IMG/VR virus record: IMGVR_UViG_3300032313_000319 | Span: 1 to 59,564 of that record | Reading direction: 5' to 3' (one strand) | Origin: a virus | DNA: 59,564 nucleotides | In this document: positions 10,001 to 17,312 of the stretch, in pieces | Layout of the letters: each line of letters opens with the position of its first letter | Position numbering within the stretch: the first letter of the stretch is position 1 | Translations under genes and position numbers: made by a program | Notes under the pieces: model-generated | The model's database searches: none | The model's input: only the letters and a program-made list of their open reading frames with translations | What the model was told of the DNA's origin: nothing

Positions 10001-12305
10001 GGAAGCTGTGACCAGAAGTTGGGGATAGCTGGTGTCCATAGTTTGTAGGTGGAACATCTCGGTAGCTGCTTTGTAAGAACATTTCGTAAATTTGTTGTGC
10101 AGCATCTCTGTTCTTTTGAGTGCTCTTTCCAGATCTAGGCATTCCAAGCATTACACCTTGGCTAAATCCAGGAAGGTTTCCAGCAATCATACCCTGAATA
10201 ATTGGAGCATACTTCTTTGCTGCATCGGCTGGGATGACAGCCTCTCCTGGAGATAGGACTGCTGGAACAATGTCGCCAGCACCCTTAGGCCCAGGAACAG
10301 AAACAATACCAGAAGCAAGCTTTAGGCCAGCTCCTTGAGCAATACGCCTTCCAGTGTCAAACCTTTGCTGCTCATTAAACGCCTGACGATATACGTCTCC
10401 TAGCCTTTGTACGGCACCTGCCTCAGTAGAGAATACTTGGATAAGGTTCTGATGCACTTGTTCTAGAGAAGCTGCTACAGCTGCTGCATTTAGCTGCTCA
10501 GTAGTCATGTAGTCTAGCTGTTCACCAAGTATTGTTGACTGTTTTCCAGTCTTCATAAATAGTTCACGAACAAAAACAAATCCCTTAATAATGTTAGCAA
10601 TACCGTTGGCTAGTAGACCAAATGTCATAATTGCAATAGGACCAATTGCACCAAACAAGACTGTCAATCCTGTTATAAATGACTTAGCACCATCGCTTAG
10701 CCCATTAAACTTTTCAATAATGCCAGTGGCAAATTCAATAATTGGGGTAAGTAGTTTTAGGAACTGCTCTCCCACTGGAGCAATAGCAAGCTGGAATTCT
10801 TCAACAGCTTTTTTAAATCTAAATGTCGTAGACTCTTCTACGCTTTTCAACTCTTTATTTGATAGCTGAGCTAGCTCTTGTGTAGTAGCATTTGTTAGTT
10901 CTAGAACTCGCTGTGCCTGAGTACCGTCCTGAATTACGTTCTGGAACAGTGTAGATAGACGAGCAAACTGGAACTTTCCAAACAACTGTTCAATTGCCTG
11001 AGCACGTTGAGAAGGATCTAGCTTGTCTAGTGCTTCTGCGAAGTCAACTACTAGTCCCTTTACGTTACCACGGTTAGCAGCATTAATCTCTTCAAGATTG
11101 ATTCCAAATACCTTAAGCATTGTGGATGCCTGAGCAGTTGGGTTAATGATGGATGCAAGACCTGACTTTAGTGCGTTAGCACCTTCAGAAGCATTAATTC
11201 CACCTTCCTTCATAGCTGTCAGGAAGAAGGCTAGGTCTTCTACGTCTCCACCAAGCTGCTGGATAACTGGACCTGCCTTTGGAACAGCAATGGTCAAGTC
11301 TTCAATAGATGTTACAGTTTGGTTTTCAACTGCGTTAAGGAAGTCAATCTTGCTTGCCAACTTTTCTGTTGCAATTCCGAAAGCATTTGTAAGAGAGATA
11401 GTAGTCTCAAGAGCCTGAGCCTGTTCTACGTTACCAAGCACGGCTAATCTATTAGCTTCTGTTACCTGGTCAAGAAGCTCAGTTCCAGTCTTACCCATAG
11501 CAGCTGCATCAGCAGCAAGGCCAAGTGTCTTTTCAACAGCAACACCATATTTGGTAAACTCTTTTCCAAGCTCCTTAAGAGTATCAAGCATTTCATTTGC
11601 TTCATCTGGTGTTGTGAATAGATCACCATAAACACGCTTAAATCTAATTGCTTGCTGCTCAAGTTCCATGAATGTCTTGGAAGCCATGTTTCCAAAGATA
11701 GACAATGGAATGGTAAAACCAACCATAAGCTGACGACCAGCCCACTGGGTATTCTTACCAAAGTTTAGAAGGTTTGTAGATCCCTGCTTAAGTAGCTGAT
11801 TAAATATCTGCTGCTTTTGTGCAGTCATTGCTGTCTGAGTGCCAAGGGCTTCCATGTCAAGACGGAGTGGTCTTACAGCAATAGACTTTAGTGCACCATT
11901 AGCATCACGGCCAAGTGAGATGTACTGTGTCTGAAGATCCTTTACTCGCTCACGAGCAACCTTCTCAATAGTGTTAAACTCAGAACGGAAAAGCCCACCG
12001 AAAGTCTTTGTTTGAGAACTAGCATATCTGAAGTACTCTCCCATGGAGAGCTTGTTCTTCTCTAGTGCTCTGGTAAAAGAATCCGATGAGCTTTGGATGG
12101 TCTTTATTGAGGCTGACCATTGGCCTGTAGCATTTAGGTCGTCTAGAAGACCCCGTCTTAGCTTTCTAGCAGATTCTGCATTGGCAGCAGAAGACGAGGA
12201 CATCTGACGTTGGAAGGCTGATATCTGAGACTGCAGCATCTTGATAGACGCTATAGCATCGGAGGTATCTACTCCAAATCTAATATTTGATTCTATATCA
12301 GCCAT
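4020..12305 (-). CDS. tail tape measure protein with embedded kinase-like domain
   Basis: At 2761 residues this is by far the largest gene. Residues about 230-420 match the TP901-type tape measure core (ALETTISLTNAFGIATEKL, KEGGINASEGANALKSG). Hydrophobic, membrane-compatible segments lie near residues 542-580 and 1612-1640; long Ala/Gln/Lys-rich coils and a Thr8/Gly-Asn linker follow. A motif of the form PAMLSPGEAVIPAD occurs near residues 688 and 1040, with a variant (SMLTPGEFVV) near 2690. Between the first two copies, about residues 725-985, is a globular insert with Gly-rich loop, VFVKP (K788), DLSASN (D873, N878) and ADVG (D886), an arrangement like atypical or HipA/PI3K-type kinases (inference). 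At about 1.5 angstrom per residue the tail would be near 400 nm. RBS GGAG precedes the ATG. Confidence 0.96.
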   Translation of the reverse strand: MADIESNIRFGVDTSDAIASIKMLQSQISAFQRQMSSSSAANAESARKLRRGLLDDLNATGQWSASIKTIQSSSDSFTRALEKNKLSMGEYFRYASSQTKTFGGLFRSEFNTIEKVARERVKDLQTQYISLGRDANGALKSIAVRPLRLDMEALGTQTAMTAQKQQIFNQLLKQGSTNLLNFGKNTQWAGRQLMVGFTIPLSIFGNMASKTFMELEQQAIRFKRVYGDLFTTPDEANEMLDTLKELGKEFTKYGVAVEKTLGLAADAAAMGKTGTELLDQVTEANRLAVLGNVEQAQALETTISLTNAFGIATEKLASKIDFLNAVENQTVTSIEDLTIAVPKAGPVIQQLGGDVEDLAFFLTAMKEGGINASEGANALKSGLASIINPTAQASTMLKVFGINLEEINAANRGNVKGLVVDFAEALDKLDPSQRAQAIEQLFGKFQFARLSTLFQNVIQDGTQAQRVLELTNATTQELAQLSNKELKSVEESTTFRFKKAVEEFQLAIAPVGEQFLKLLTPIIEFATGIIEKFNGLSDGAKSFITGLTVLFGAIGPIAIMTFGLLANGIANIIKGFVFVRELFMKTGKQSTILGEQLDYMTTEQLNAAAVAASLEQVHQNLIQVFSTEAGAVQRLGDVYRQAFNEQQRFDTGRRIAQGAGLKLASGIVSVPGPKGAGDIVPAVLSPGEAVIPADAAKKYAPIIQGMIAGNLPGFSQGVMLGMPRSGKSTQKNRDAAQQIYEMFLQSSYRDVPPTNYGHQLSPTSGHSFPIFGLGGVYMGPDGQKVFVKPVMDEKAAVAEMRATEIARKAHGLKAPEQRIVVIRDPQDPTRQRRFLALESALDASFINNDPMAMFNEDQYFKQLVASLLRVDKDLSASNVFGDTVADVGPAGVFSRASGLRDYAESLPSMEDQAMINLLGIKGGAKRAFAESTLALMQNLTPQQYHQRMIGEIQRVLPLLEQTVAGFKLSNPQEAKAYQDMIGRLRQGLSVDWSRFHAVHSAVKPSKPKQTGAAIPGYAEGVVSVPGPKGAGDVMPAMLSPGEAVIPADKAKKYSGIIQQMIYGDIPGFAKSNVPRAPMSRDAALAPYVQLDKAIPGILGLAADAMESIAESGKRLTATGLQRQLAEMVPQFERIVGIARTTVAFRGPDSVSGDASALTGVNLTHLGPTIDLTVEQAHYLGEEMARLGFGTSIVAKMLKEATGPIKAFSQLVALAPRALNTGKMTGNEAADYLESTGGDEFLAALSQNYGVDPNDPEAQKFIQLIIEGYRKAGEEAVGDPALYQIVEGAIGELFEGATKTALEKAKSQYRTVADAKDRRPTLPGGLAIQATGSAAPGATSFTPQSVSMMTGAEGVPYRDLRKNKDFAAILVKANERANQFATELAQILFMGMSDGLGINSPSAEYEAISQSVAAGVREGSDDAMRAGEDLAEATAAGTRNASGAVKVGRRRVTTDPGAIAAYQADTASQTQTRRGSRRASAPGTDFGKEERERAQATAQATLATEEQTTSIKSSQSRLDKLNSTIMQGTFALTSLAGVGVMAGGSIGQISQKIFEFSGLLFGLMQITQLLTQSKMLELIQRRALISGLAIQNVQTKAAMVNSAAFSGGLLNLGKMVLRFLGPIGIIITGFTILAGVVGLIIKAQEDQKKKISGLGDTAFMTAEKMKKAGELLGFTPKTTAFGQNIEQGTAAARGADEASKINELRSSEEFKTGFADQINAIKNATKGQAEAALAAVSNQLFAAGAAQDQVDAYVRAIAQEAGQTGLSFDFANIDFTKVGKDQIVKAAQDSSKLFQDSFEAGFKKGGYEQKEVLGVRSVVKTVDSLSDDAKAAASTFAGTAASSLQALKDGLANNLITAKDFGVGLEGVIGTLKGLDETQLDLVLPDLYKKLGVEDLMKEIPAVGDQLLLLQADAAGIQIPETDKNALKNADKSAKAAQLALRTRTKLKKQVEEQAIAQEKVNKKIEEEALINEQIASANVALADRVVQLENQQYAYDYLIQQGYTAAQAFDLAGDAGLAAGIKAATGAGVAATEWNNMKNLIDQVLKLEKTTPTGPGGGGDKSPLQQAIESLQEQRKEILESNAAFNKLRKAGFDTADAMKAAEDPILAAALATTKVGTKQWADLINRIKETQRLLSKKELQDLLRGGKVEIAEKRAQATVANALTTLGYTAEQIDEVLSDQEFTNTLADDLKDGSINAKEVLNRLSQLKQMAKIDIDIAFATKEGAAEEFQKRYDKVVGYLEAQKQVIEVDFQVQTADENAVIRDAENEIAGIQYKIDDLEAQLTGIEEQEGVINEEYDKRKKALDDVAKANDVIARQQKNQLTLADALSQGDIAAAAKAAQDMRAQSAQDSIAKQGDLLELSKEQQLANLRSKDGRSRKQIEDEVKKLKKDIFVIEEERLEVARESIREAEYDKAVRLESINAQILRWDVLAAKVNEAKLRLTPEEMTAMEYQAGLIADLLDDWNNIEDKTAILTILKRTVDEELGTGGAATTTTTTTTSTTSGGNGGNGAGGNGDEEAVTDAQKSAAALKASGMSISGFIKKQDSAIIDSTLKTKATLEKAGSLIVQTSSSAGEANRFNNLLAASKVTSDNLAKAGSLANNTSSSAGEVNKFANLLQKAISTPTVASALGLGTRSPNNSVPASLTRNTAASTLQAKGIKLARGGMVKYMANGGLFSSLGTDVVPSMLTPGEFVVRRNAVNNFGVDRLKAINSGTYSSDSVYNYEVNINVQSNANADQIASSVIGKIKQIDSQRIKGNRF

Positions 12306-12326
12306 TACCTAATTTACTCCTCTAGG

Positions 12327-12653
12327 CTAGCTGGTAGGCAAGGCTCCCATCAGTGCAGTATCTCCAAGGTTAATACCCGATGCCTCTTCTACGATCTTGT
12401 ACACTGTAGGAAGGTCCAAGCTTTCCTCTAGCTTTTCCAAATCTTCTGCAAGATCTGGCTTATACTGCTTCATTGCAATCTGGACACACTCCATGAGTAC
12501 ATCCATTGCCTTGTCATTATCATCAGCAACTGTAGCAATAACTGCAAACTTCTTCATAAAGCTACGTAATAGAGAGATCTTAAGTGGTCTTACGGTGATC
12601 TCTGTTCCGTCGATTAGCTTGATAACTTTTTCTTCATTGACTGTTACAGCCAT
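12327..12653 (-). CDS. tail assembly chaperone, short form (G-like)
   Basis: The ATG at 12653 is preceded by AGGAGG, so it is preferred over an upstream in-frame ATG at 12671. The 108-residue product aligns along its whole length with the N-terminal half of the neighbouring 231-residue protein (LIDGTEITVRPLKISLLRSF versus LIDNTELFITPLKIKHLRDF, and a shared MECVQIAMKQY / LECTRIAMRQY block). It sits directly upstream of the tape measure. It is therefore read as the short tail assembly chaperone, encoded by its own gene with its own -10 box (12686-12691). Confidence 0.8.
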   Translation of the reverse strand: MAVTVNEEKVIKLIDGTEITVRPLKISLLRSFMKKFAVIATVADDNDKAMDVLMECVQIAMKQYKPDLAEDLEKLEESLDLPTVYKIVEEASGINLGDTALMGALPTS

Positions 12654-12685
12654 GTTGTGCCTCCTGAGCATTATTTATAAGATTT

Positions 12686-12691
12686 ATTATA
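12686..12691 (-). promoter_or_regulatory. -10 box for short tail chaperone
   Basis: TGTGGTATAAT, an extended -10, lies 32 nt upstream of the ATG at 12653. The leader includes the AGGAGG ribosome site. Confidence 0.5.
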
Positions 12692-12701
12692 CCACACGGG
12701 G

Positions 12702-13397
12702 TTATGATTTTTGGGTTAAATCTTCATAGCCAAGCCCCATACCAATACCAAATCCAGCCTTCTGAGCATTGTATCCTTGCAGTGCGGTGATGTCGTTAGA
12801 ATTAGATGTTTTACCACCACTAAAAAACTTTGCCTTCATCTTTTCCCAGGCATTGCCTTCGTCTTTTCCTGTTTGCTTATCAAGATCTACTCCTTGCATT
12901 GCTGCTAAAAACTTCTTTTCTTTATAGTCAGATTCTCTCTTTGCATTTAGAGTGGTTGTTAGCTCTGGCATAGACAGAGATGTTTCTAACTCATCATAAT
13001 CTTTCCAAATACCCAGCAAAAATACTTCGGACTCTAGCGATACAAGATCCATTTCACTCCACTTAGGAGAACTTTCTTTGGCTTGGTCTGATACCTTTTC
13101 TTCAGACTCTCCATTAATCTTGATACCTGCAGCAATTTCAAGAACCTTGTACATTGTGCTTATATCTACATTGTCTTCTACGTCTTCTATTGTTTTAAGT
13201 TCTGGGTAATACTGACGCATAGCAATTCTTGTACACTCTAAAAGGATGTCTAGAGTTTCGTCTTCATTCTGCACACCCTCCATCTTTTCAAAGGTCGTCA
13301 TGAAGTCACGAAGGTGTTTTATTTTTAGAGGAGTTATGAACAACTCGGTATTGTCAATCAGTCTTACCGTTGCTGATTCATAAACTTTATTAGGCAT
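12702..13397 (-). CDS. tail assembly chaperone, long form (GT-like)
   Basis: This 231-residue protein has an N-terminal chaperone domain (about 1-105) homologous to the next gene, followed by a charged C-terminal extension with FLLGIWKDYDELETSLSMPE and a coiled, Lys-rich stretch. That is the domain order of the long frameshift product of tail chaperone genes, but here it is one continuous reading frame. The start is an ATG 6 nt after a TATACT box, which predicts a leaderless transcript. Confidence 0.8.
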   Translation of the reverse strand: MPNKVYESATVRLIDNTELFITPLKIKHLRDFMTTFEKMEGVQNEDETLDILLECTRIAMRQYYPELKTIEDVEDNVDISTMYKVLEIAAGIKINGESEEKVSDQAKESSPKWSEMDLVSLESEVFLLGIWKDYDELETSLSMPELTTTLNAKRESDYKEKKFLAAMQGVDLDKQTGKDEGNAWEKMKAKFFSGGKTSNSNDITALQGYNAQKAGFGIGMGLGYEDLTQKS

Positions 13398-13403
13398 CTA
13401 TAT

Positions 13404-13432
13404 AGTATACCAAAAGCAAACTGCCCCAGCAA
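13404..13432 (-). promoter_or_regulatory. leaderless promoter for long tail chaperone
   Basis: TATACT (13404-13409) lies 6 nt before the ATG, with TTGCTG 17 nt upstream. The -35 overlaps the hairpin that ends the major tail gene. Confidence 0.6.
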
Positions 13433-13450
13433 GTTAATGCCAGGGCAGTT
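13419..13450 (-). terminator. hairpin terminator after major tail protein
   Basis: Arms AACTGCCC..GC and GC..GGGCAGTT enclose an 8-nt loop just downstream of the major tail stop on the minus strand. A T-rich stretch (TGCTTTTGG) follows. Confidence 0.65.
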
Positions 13451-13472
13451 CTATTAAGTTATATTTAAGCTA

Positions 13473-14096
13473 TTAGCTTGCTGGGATCGTACGGTCTACA
13501 ATCTTACCGTAGGATGCACTGTCGTTTGGAAGCAAACGGAACGATACCTCGAACATTGTTGCCTCATCACGCTTTGCACCTACTGTTACGCTCTCGATAG
13601 AGAGAGCACGGTAAGCTACGTAAACACGCTCGATCTGGTCCGAAGCTGCACAGTCACCTGTACCAGGACCAACTGCAACTAGACCACGCTCTACTGGGCA
13701 CTCACCGATGTCACCTGCGGACAGGTTTAGGGTTGGGTTACCAGCAACAGTGGATAGGTCGCCATCATTTGCAGCTAGTGCAAATAGAAGGTTTTCTAGG
13801 GTAGCTTCAGCAAAGGTAGTGTTTAGGTTTACCTGCATGCCCTGCTTGTACAACTTTGCAACGTCTAGAACCTGGTCAACCTGAACCTCACCGAAGTCAG
13901 GCTGGAACTGGATCTCTAGACCATTCATTGTGTAACCAACGTTACGGAAGTCTGCGTCGTCAGAAAGAGTATCTCTGTACGATACGTCAGCTTCGTAGGC
14001 TGGTAGGTCAGCGTCCGCTAGAACGCCATCCTCGTGTGTAAATAGAGCAGCTGCACCAACAATAATTTGTGAGCTATTACCACGTGTATATGCCAT
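13473..14096 (-). CDS. major tail (tube) protein
   Basis: This 207-residue protein lies between the head-tail connectors and the tail chaperones, the canonical place of the tail tube gene. It is acidic, beta-rich and without long coils. Its separate promoter (TATAAT at 14152-14157), GAGGTG ribosome site and downstream terminator fit a gene needing high, independent expression. Product assigned by gene order and size. Confidence 0.85.
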   Translation of the reverse strand: MAYTRGNSSQIIVGAAALFTHEDGVLADADLPAYEADVSYRDTLSDDADFRNVGYTMNGLEIQFQPDFGEVQVDQVLDVAKLYKQGMQVNLNTTFAEATLENLLFALAANDGDLSTVAGNPTLNLSAGDIGECPVERGLVAVGPGTGDCAASDQIERVYVAYRALSIESVTVGAKRDEATMFEVSFRLLPNDSASYGKIVDRTIPAS

Positions 14097-14151
14097 AATT
14101 TTTCACCTCTTTTTTCTATATGGAATAAGTGGGCGATGTTTCCTCACGCTA

Positions 14152-14157
14152 ATTATA
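14152..14157 (-). promoter_or_regulatory. -10 box for major tail protein
   Basis: CGTGGTATAAT, an extended -10, gives a leader of about 48 nt before the ATG at 14096. Confidence 0.55.
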
Positions 14158-14172
14158 CCACGGATTTATAAA

Positions 14173-14718
14173 CTATGACTTGTGCCAGTCGTAATCAATA
14201 ATAATTTTATTACCAGCGTATGTTCTAGCTGTTCCAAAATCAACAATGTCCCTGGTCTCTTCTAGCTGATAAACCTTTATTCTGTGAAAGAACACCCTAG
14301 GCATAGGGTTTCCTAGATCGTCTCTAATTGGATTGTTAGACTCCTGCTTTGCACGTATCCAAGCATTGAGGTCTTGTGCAGATTCGTCTTCGAAGTCTAG
14401 TAAATCCTGAACCTTCTGTGTTAACAAAAGTAACCCAACTGGGCTGCTTGAAATTTTATAAAAATAATATAACAGCTGTTCAGATTTAATATGTGGGAAT
14501 GGCTTACGACGCATTTTGAACATTCTATCATAAACTGCAAACATTCCATTGCTTTGTGGGAAACTGGATATTACTGCCTCTAGCTCGGTTGGAGAGGTTG
14601 GAAAAAATGGAACTACCAAGTCTCCCTCAAGACCGTCAAATGGATTATCTCTAAAATACTCTGAAACCTTTTCTTTAAGGTATTCATTAATAAAAACTGG
14701 CGGATAGTGAACGCTCAT
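14173..14718 (-). CDS. tail terminator / tail completion-like protein
   Basis: The 181-residue product is the last connector-region gene before the major tail protein, where siphophages encode the tail terminator. It starts at an ATG overlapping the upstream stop (TAATG at 14718). The sequence has alternating hydrophobic strands and a helix around FPHIKSEQLLYYFYKI. Function is inferred from gene order. Confidence 0.6.
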   Translation of the reverse strand: MSVHYPPVFINEYLKEKVSEYFRDNPFDGLEGDLVVPFFPTSPTELEAVISSFPQSNGMFAVYDRMFKMRRKPFPHIKSEQLLYYFYKISSSPVGLLLLTQKVQDLLDFEDESAQDLNAWIRAKQESNNPIRDDLGNPMPRVFFHRIKVYQLEETRDIVDFGTARTYAGNKIIIDYDWHKS

Positions 14719-15380
14719 TATAGATCTCCTGCCTTTGTAATCCAGTTTCTTCCAACTGCTGTACCTTTAGACCTACCGCCTCTGGTAGACATATTGGTGT
14801 AGAAGTCTGTTGGTGATCCTAGATATGCTAGTATACCAGCTGACTGAATGTATGACTGAGTAAAGTAGTTAGTAAAGAATGACTTGAATACTTTTTCATA
14901 TTCTCCAGCTACATCTCCACCTGGGTTAGAAACTGTAACTGGGTTAGAGGTAAAAACTGTTTCTCCACCGTCTTCAAAAACAAGTACACGACTACGTGGA
15001 ACAATAGTTACTGGAATTCCGTATTCCATGATTCTAGCCTTATCATAAAATGGAACCCTAGAACCATTCTTGATAGAGGATGACTGCCTAAAGGTTGATC
15101 CAAAAGATACAGTGTTTCCTGCTGCCATAACTTCAATGTCAAACAGTCTTGCATTTGGAGAACCAGTCTCATTCCACTCATACATGTGATGCAATAATGA
15201 TGGATTAATTCTTGCGTTAGCATCAATGTACTGCTTCAAATCTTCAACAACAGACATTCCAAGTCCTCTTAGGAATGCTGGTGTGCCCTGCTTTACACCC
15301 TCAAAGAAACCTAAGCTATACTGAATAACATTGTGCATATCTTTGTCAAACTTTTTAGTATCAATTGTTAGGCTCAGCAT
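14718..15380 (-). CDS. HK97 gp10-like neck/tail component
   Basis: This 220-residue protein starts at TAATG with the upstream gene and ends at TAATG with the next. Size, an N-terminal helical segment (LRGLGMSVVEDLKQYID) and basic Arg/Lys patches resemble the gp10-type tail-completion proteins of HK97-like phages. Assigned by order between stopper and tail terminator. Confidence 0.6.
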   Translation of the reverse strand: MLSLTIDTKKFDKDMHNVIQYSLGFFEGVKQGTPAFLRGLGMSVVEDLKQYIDANARINPSLLHHMYEWNETGSPNARLFDIEVMAAGNTVSFGSTFRQSSSIKNGSRVPFYDKARIMEYGIPVTIVPRSRVLVFEDGGETVFTSNPVTVSNPGGDVAGEYEKVFKSFFTNYFTQSYIQSAGILAYLGSPTDFYTNMSTRGGRSKGTAVGRNWITKAGDL

Positions 15381-15829
15381 TAGACATCTACCGCCTGGTT
15401 TTCAGATCTACGCAACACAATTCTGTAATACTCTACATTTCCGAATGGGCCAGTAAATGGATCCTGTGCAGCAATCTCAAAGATTGTAGACTTTCCAACT
15501 CTTGGACCAGATGTTTCAACATAAATAGGATTGCAGTTTTTGTCTTTGATGTTTGTGATAATAACATTTGTAACTGCGTTATTTGATTCACGTGAGGAGA
15601 TTCTAACGTCACCTCTTGTTCTACCAATAAGCAGGTTTTCTTTTGTAATATTTACGTTAGGAACTACTTCTTCTTTAAATGCACTACCAGCTGGGGTAAA
15701 GCTTACAGCTACAGACTTATCCAAAATCCAAGTCTTTTTGACATTTCCTAGCGATCCCTGCTCAACAATTGGATAGTAGATATCCGCTTGCATAGGAAAC
15801 ATAAAGTCTGTGAGATCGCCACATGCCAT
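15380..15829 (-). CDS. head-tail stopper-like protein
   Basis: The start at 15829 is chosen because GGAG stands 9 nt upstream; an in-frame ATG at 15844 lies inside the preceding gene. The product (149 residues, starting MACGDLTDFMFPMQADIYYP) is small and beta-rich, in the position of the head-tail stopper. No catalytic motifs. Confidence 0.6.
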   Translation of the reverse strand: MACGDLTDFMFPMQADIYYPIVEQGSLGNVKKTWILDKSVAVSFTPAGSAFKEEVVPNVNITKENLLIGRTRGDVRISSRESNNAVTNVIITNIKDKNCNPIYVETSGPRVGKSTIFEIAAQDPFTGPFGNVEYYRIVLRRSENQAVDV

Positions 15830-15830
15830 T

Positions 15831-16703
15831 TTACAATACTCCAAGTGCTATAATTGGCTTAAGATACTTAGATAGAATCTTGTCAACCAAAATGTTTCCT
15901 GTTCCTTCAAATACCCCAGAGTCAAACTTAATCTTAAACTGATCTGTGTTATAGTCAGAAATGTAACGCTTGTAGTAGTCTAACTTACCGCAAGCAATAT
16001 CTTCAATTAGCAATTCTGTTGCTCTTACAATTTCTGACGGAATCTTCTTGTATCCAAACAGGCCAACGATAGAGTAGTCAAATCCCTTAGGAAATCCACG
16101 ATACACAAAATTTAAATCTAGCATGTCTGATCCACCTGCTGGTAGCATATTTGGTGCAGACTCGCTACGGTTGATAACACCAGTATATTTTTGCTGGATG
16201 CCAAGCTTATTCATCTCATATTGTACAGAATAGTCTTCTGCATTTGCTGCATCAAATACTAGTGCATTGTTTTCATAAATGGCTATGATCTGTCTTAGAT
16301 CTGGCCAGATTGGAAGAATGTCAGCACCTAGACCAGTGGTCTCGTGAACACCCTTCTTGTAATAAAATCCATCAGCCACAACTGAGTCTATGATTGCTCT
16401 TGCAAGTTCTTCATGCTTCTTGTAGTCTGCTACCTCACTAGCGGTTGTTCCCTTTGTGTTTGCATCAACATAAGGTCTAACAACGGTAACCAGGTGCTCT
16501 TCTCCATCTATAGAGATAGAGTATTCGTTATCATAATCAGATGGTAAATTGATCACAACGATAGATTGATTTGAGGATATGACACTTCCTGTAACTACCG
16601 AGAGATCCGCCATATCTGTAACAGTATATGCATATGTGCCTGCTGGGGCACCAACTTCTAATACCGCCTGAACTGGATATGGCGGAACCCTCAATATTTC
16701 CAT
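15831..16703 (-). CDS. head-tail adaptor-like protein
   Basis: The start is taken at the ATG at 16703, one base after the upstream stop and behind AGGGAG, rather than an earlier in-frame start at 16727. The 290-residue protein has an N-terminal beta domain (about 1-85) and then helices (VADYKKHEELARAIIDSVV), which resembles adaptor (gp6-type) proteins with an added domain. It stands right after the capsid-side genes. Confidence 0.6.
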   Translation of the reverse strand: MEILRVPPYPVQAVLEVGAPAGTYAYTVTDMADLSVVTGSVISSNQSIVVINLPSDYDNEYSISIDGEEHLVTVVRPYVDANTKGTTASEVADYKKHEELARAIIDSVVADGFYYKKGVHETTGLGADILPIWPDLRQIIAIYENNALVFDAANAEDYSVQYEMNKLGIQQKYTGVINRSESAPNMLPAGGSDMLDLNFVYRGFPKGFDYSIVGLFGYKKIPSEIVRATELLIEDIACGKLDYYKRYISDYNTDQFKIKFDSGVFEGTGNILVDKILSKYLKPIIALGVL

Positions 16704-16704
16704 G

Positions 16705-17220
16705 TTACTTGCCAAACTCCCTTGCAACCTCTTCTGGTGTTGCTAGTCTAGCGTGGTCACGAGTAATCCACATATCAGCAGCCTGCTTAGTAACAATGTT
16801 GTAGCCACGGTAAACCTTACCGACACCACTCCAGGTTACATTCTTGGTAGAGTATACAGCAAACTTTTCTTCCTTGACAGTCTCTTTAACATCAGTAGCT
16901 TTTGGCTTTCTTACTACCTTGCCAGTACCGATAACACCATTCTCTACAGAGGTGATGCCTGCCACTTCTTCAACTCGCTTACCAGGATTCTGGCTACCAG
17001 AAGAAATAACATTCTTAGGCTCTTCAGCTTCTACTGGCTTTACATCTTCAATCACTGGCTCTTCTTGGGCCTCTTCAGAATTCTTTGCAACGATCTCTTC
17101 GATAATTGCCTTAAACTCTTCTGCCTTTTCGGCTGAAATGATTGGCTCACCTTTTTGAAGCATTGCAGGAACAACTGGAGTCTTTTCGACAGTGTCTTCA
17201 TTTTTGATTTCTTCAGACAT
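16705..17220 (-). CDS. small head/neck protein sharing a motif with the tape measure
   Basis: The start at 17220 (MSEEIKNEDT) has AAAGGAG 7 nt upstream and is preferred over the in-frame ATG at 17238. The N-terminal half is Glu/Lys/Val-rich and probably disordered; the C-terminal half is a compact domain (VYRGYNIVTKQAADMWITRD). Residues 18-47 (PAMLQKGEPIISAEKAEEF..) match the PAMLSPGEAVIPADKAKKY segment of the tape measure. Function unknown; possibly a head-tail joining or capsid-associated protein. Confidence 0.6.
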   Translation of the reverse strand: MSEEIKNEDTVEKTPVVPAMLQKGEPIISAEKAEEFKAIIEEIVAKNSEEAQEEPVIEDVKPVEAEEPKNVISSGSQNPGKRVEEVAGITSVENGVIGTGKVVRKPKATDVKETVKEEKFAVYSTKNVTWSGVGKVYRGYNIVTKQAADMWITRDHARLATPEEVAREFGK

Positions 17221-17243
17221 AATATTCTCCTTTGTCATTCATA

Positions 17244-17249
17244 ATTATA
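17244..17249 (-). promoter_or_regulatory. -10 box for connector operon
   Basis: TATAAT preceded by TG lies 23 nt upstream of the ATG at 17220, directly after the capsid terminator. It could restart transcription of the connector genes. Confidence 0.5.
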
Positions 17250-17265
17250 ACAGATTAATGAAAAA

Positions 17266-17296
17266 GAGGGCAGAGGCTAGATGCCCCTGCCCCCTC
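17266..17296 (-). terminator. terminator after major capsid gene
   Basis: A GC-rich hairpin (GAGGGGGCAGGGGC on the minus strand pairing with GCCTCTGCCCTC, loop ATCTA) is followed by TTTTT. This is a classic intrinsic terminator. Confidence 0.85.
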
Positions 17297-17312
17297 AATT
17301 TTTGCTTACAGT

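Noticed and set aside
10115-10145. Walker-A-like GMPRSGKS in the tape measure
   Set aside because: It fits GxxxxGKS but lacks a Walker B partner and lies in a linker before the kinase-like insert; probably chance.
12653-12710. Frameshift joining the two tail chaperones
   Set aside because: The genes are separated by 48 nt with a promoter and a ribosome site, and each is homologous to the N-terminal domain, so they are paralogs rather than two halves.
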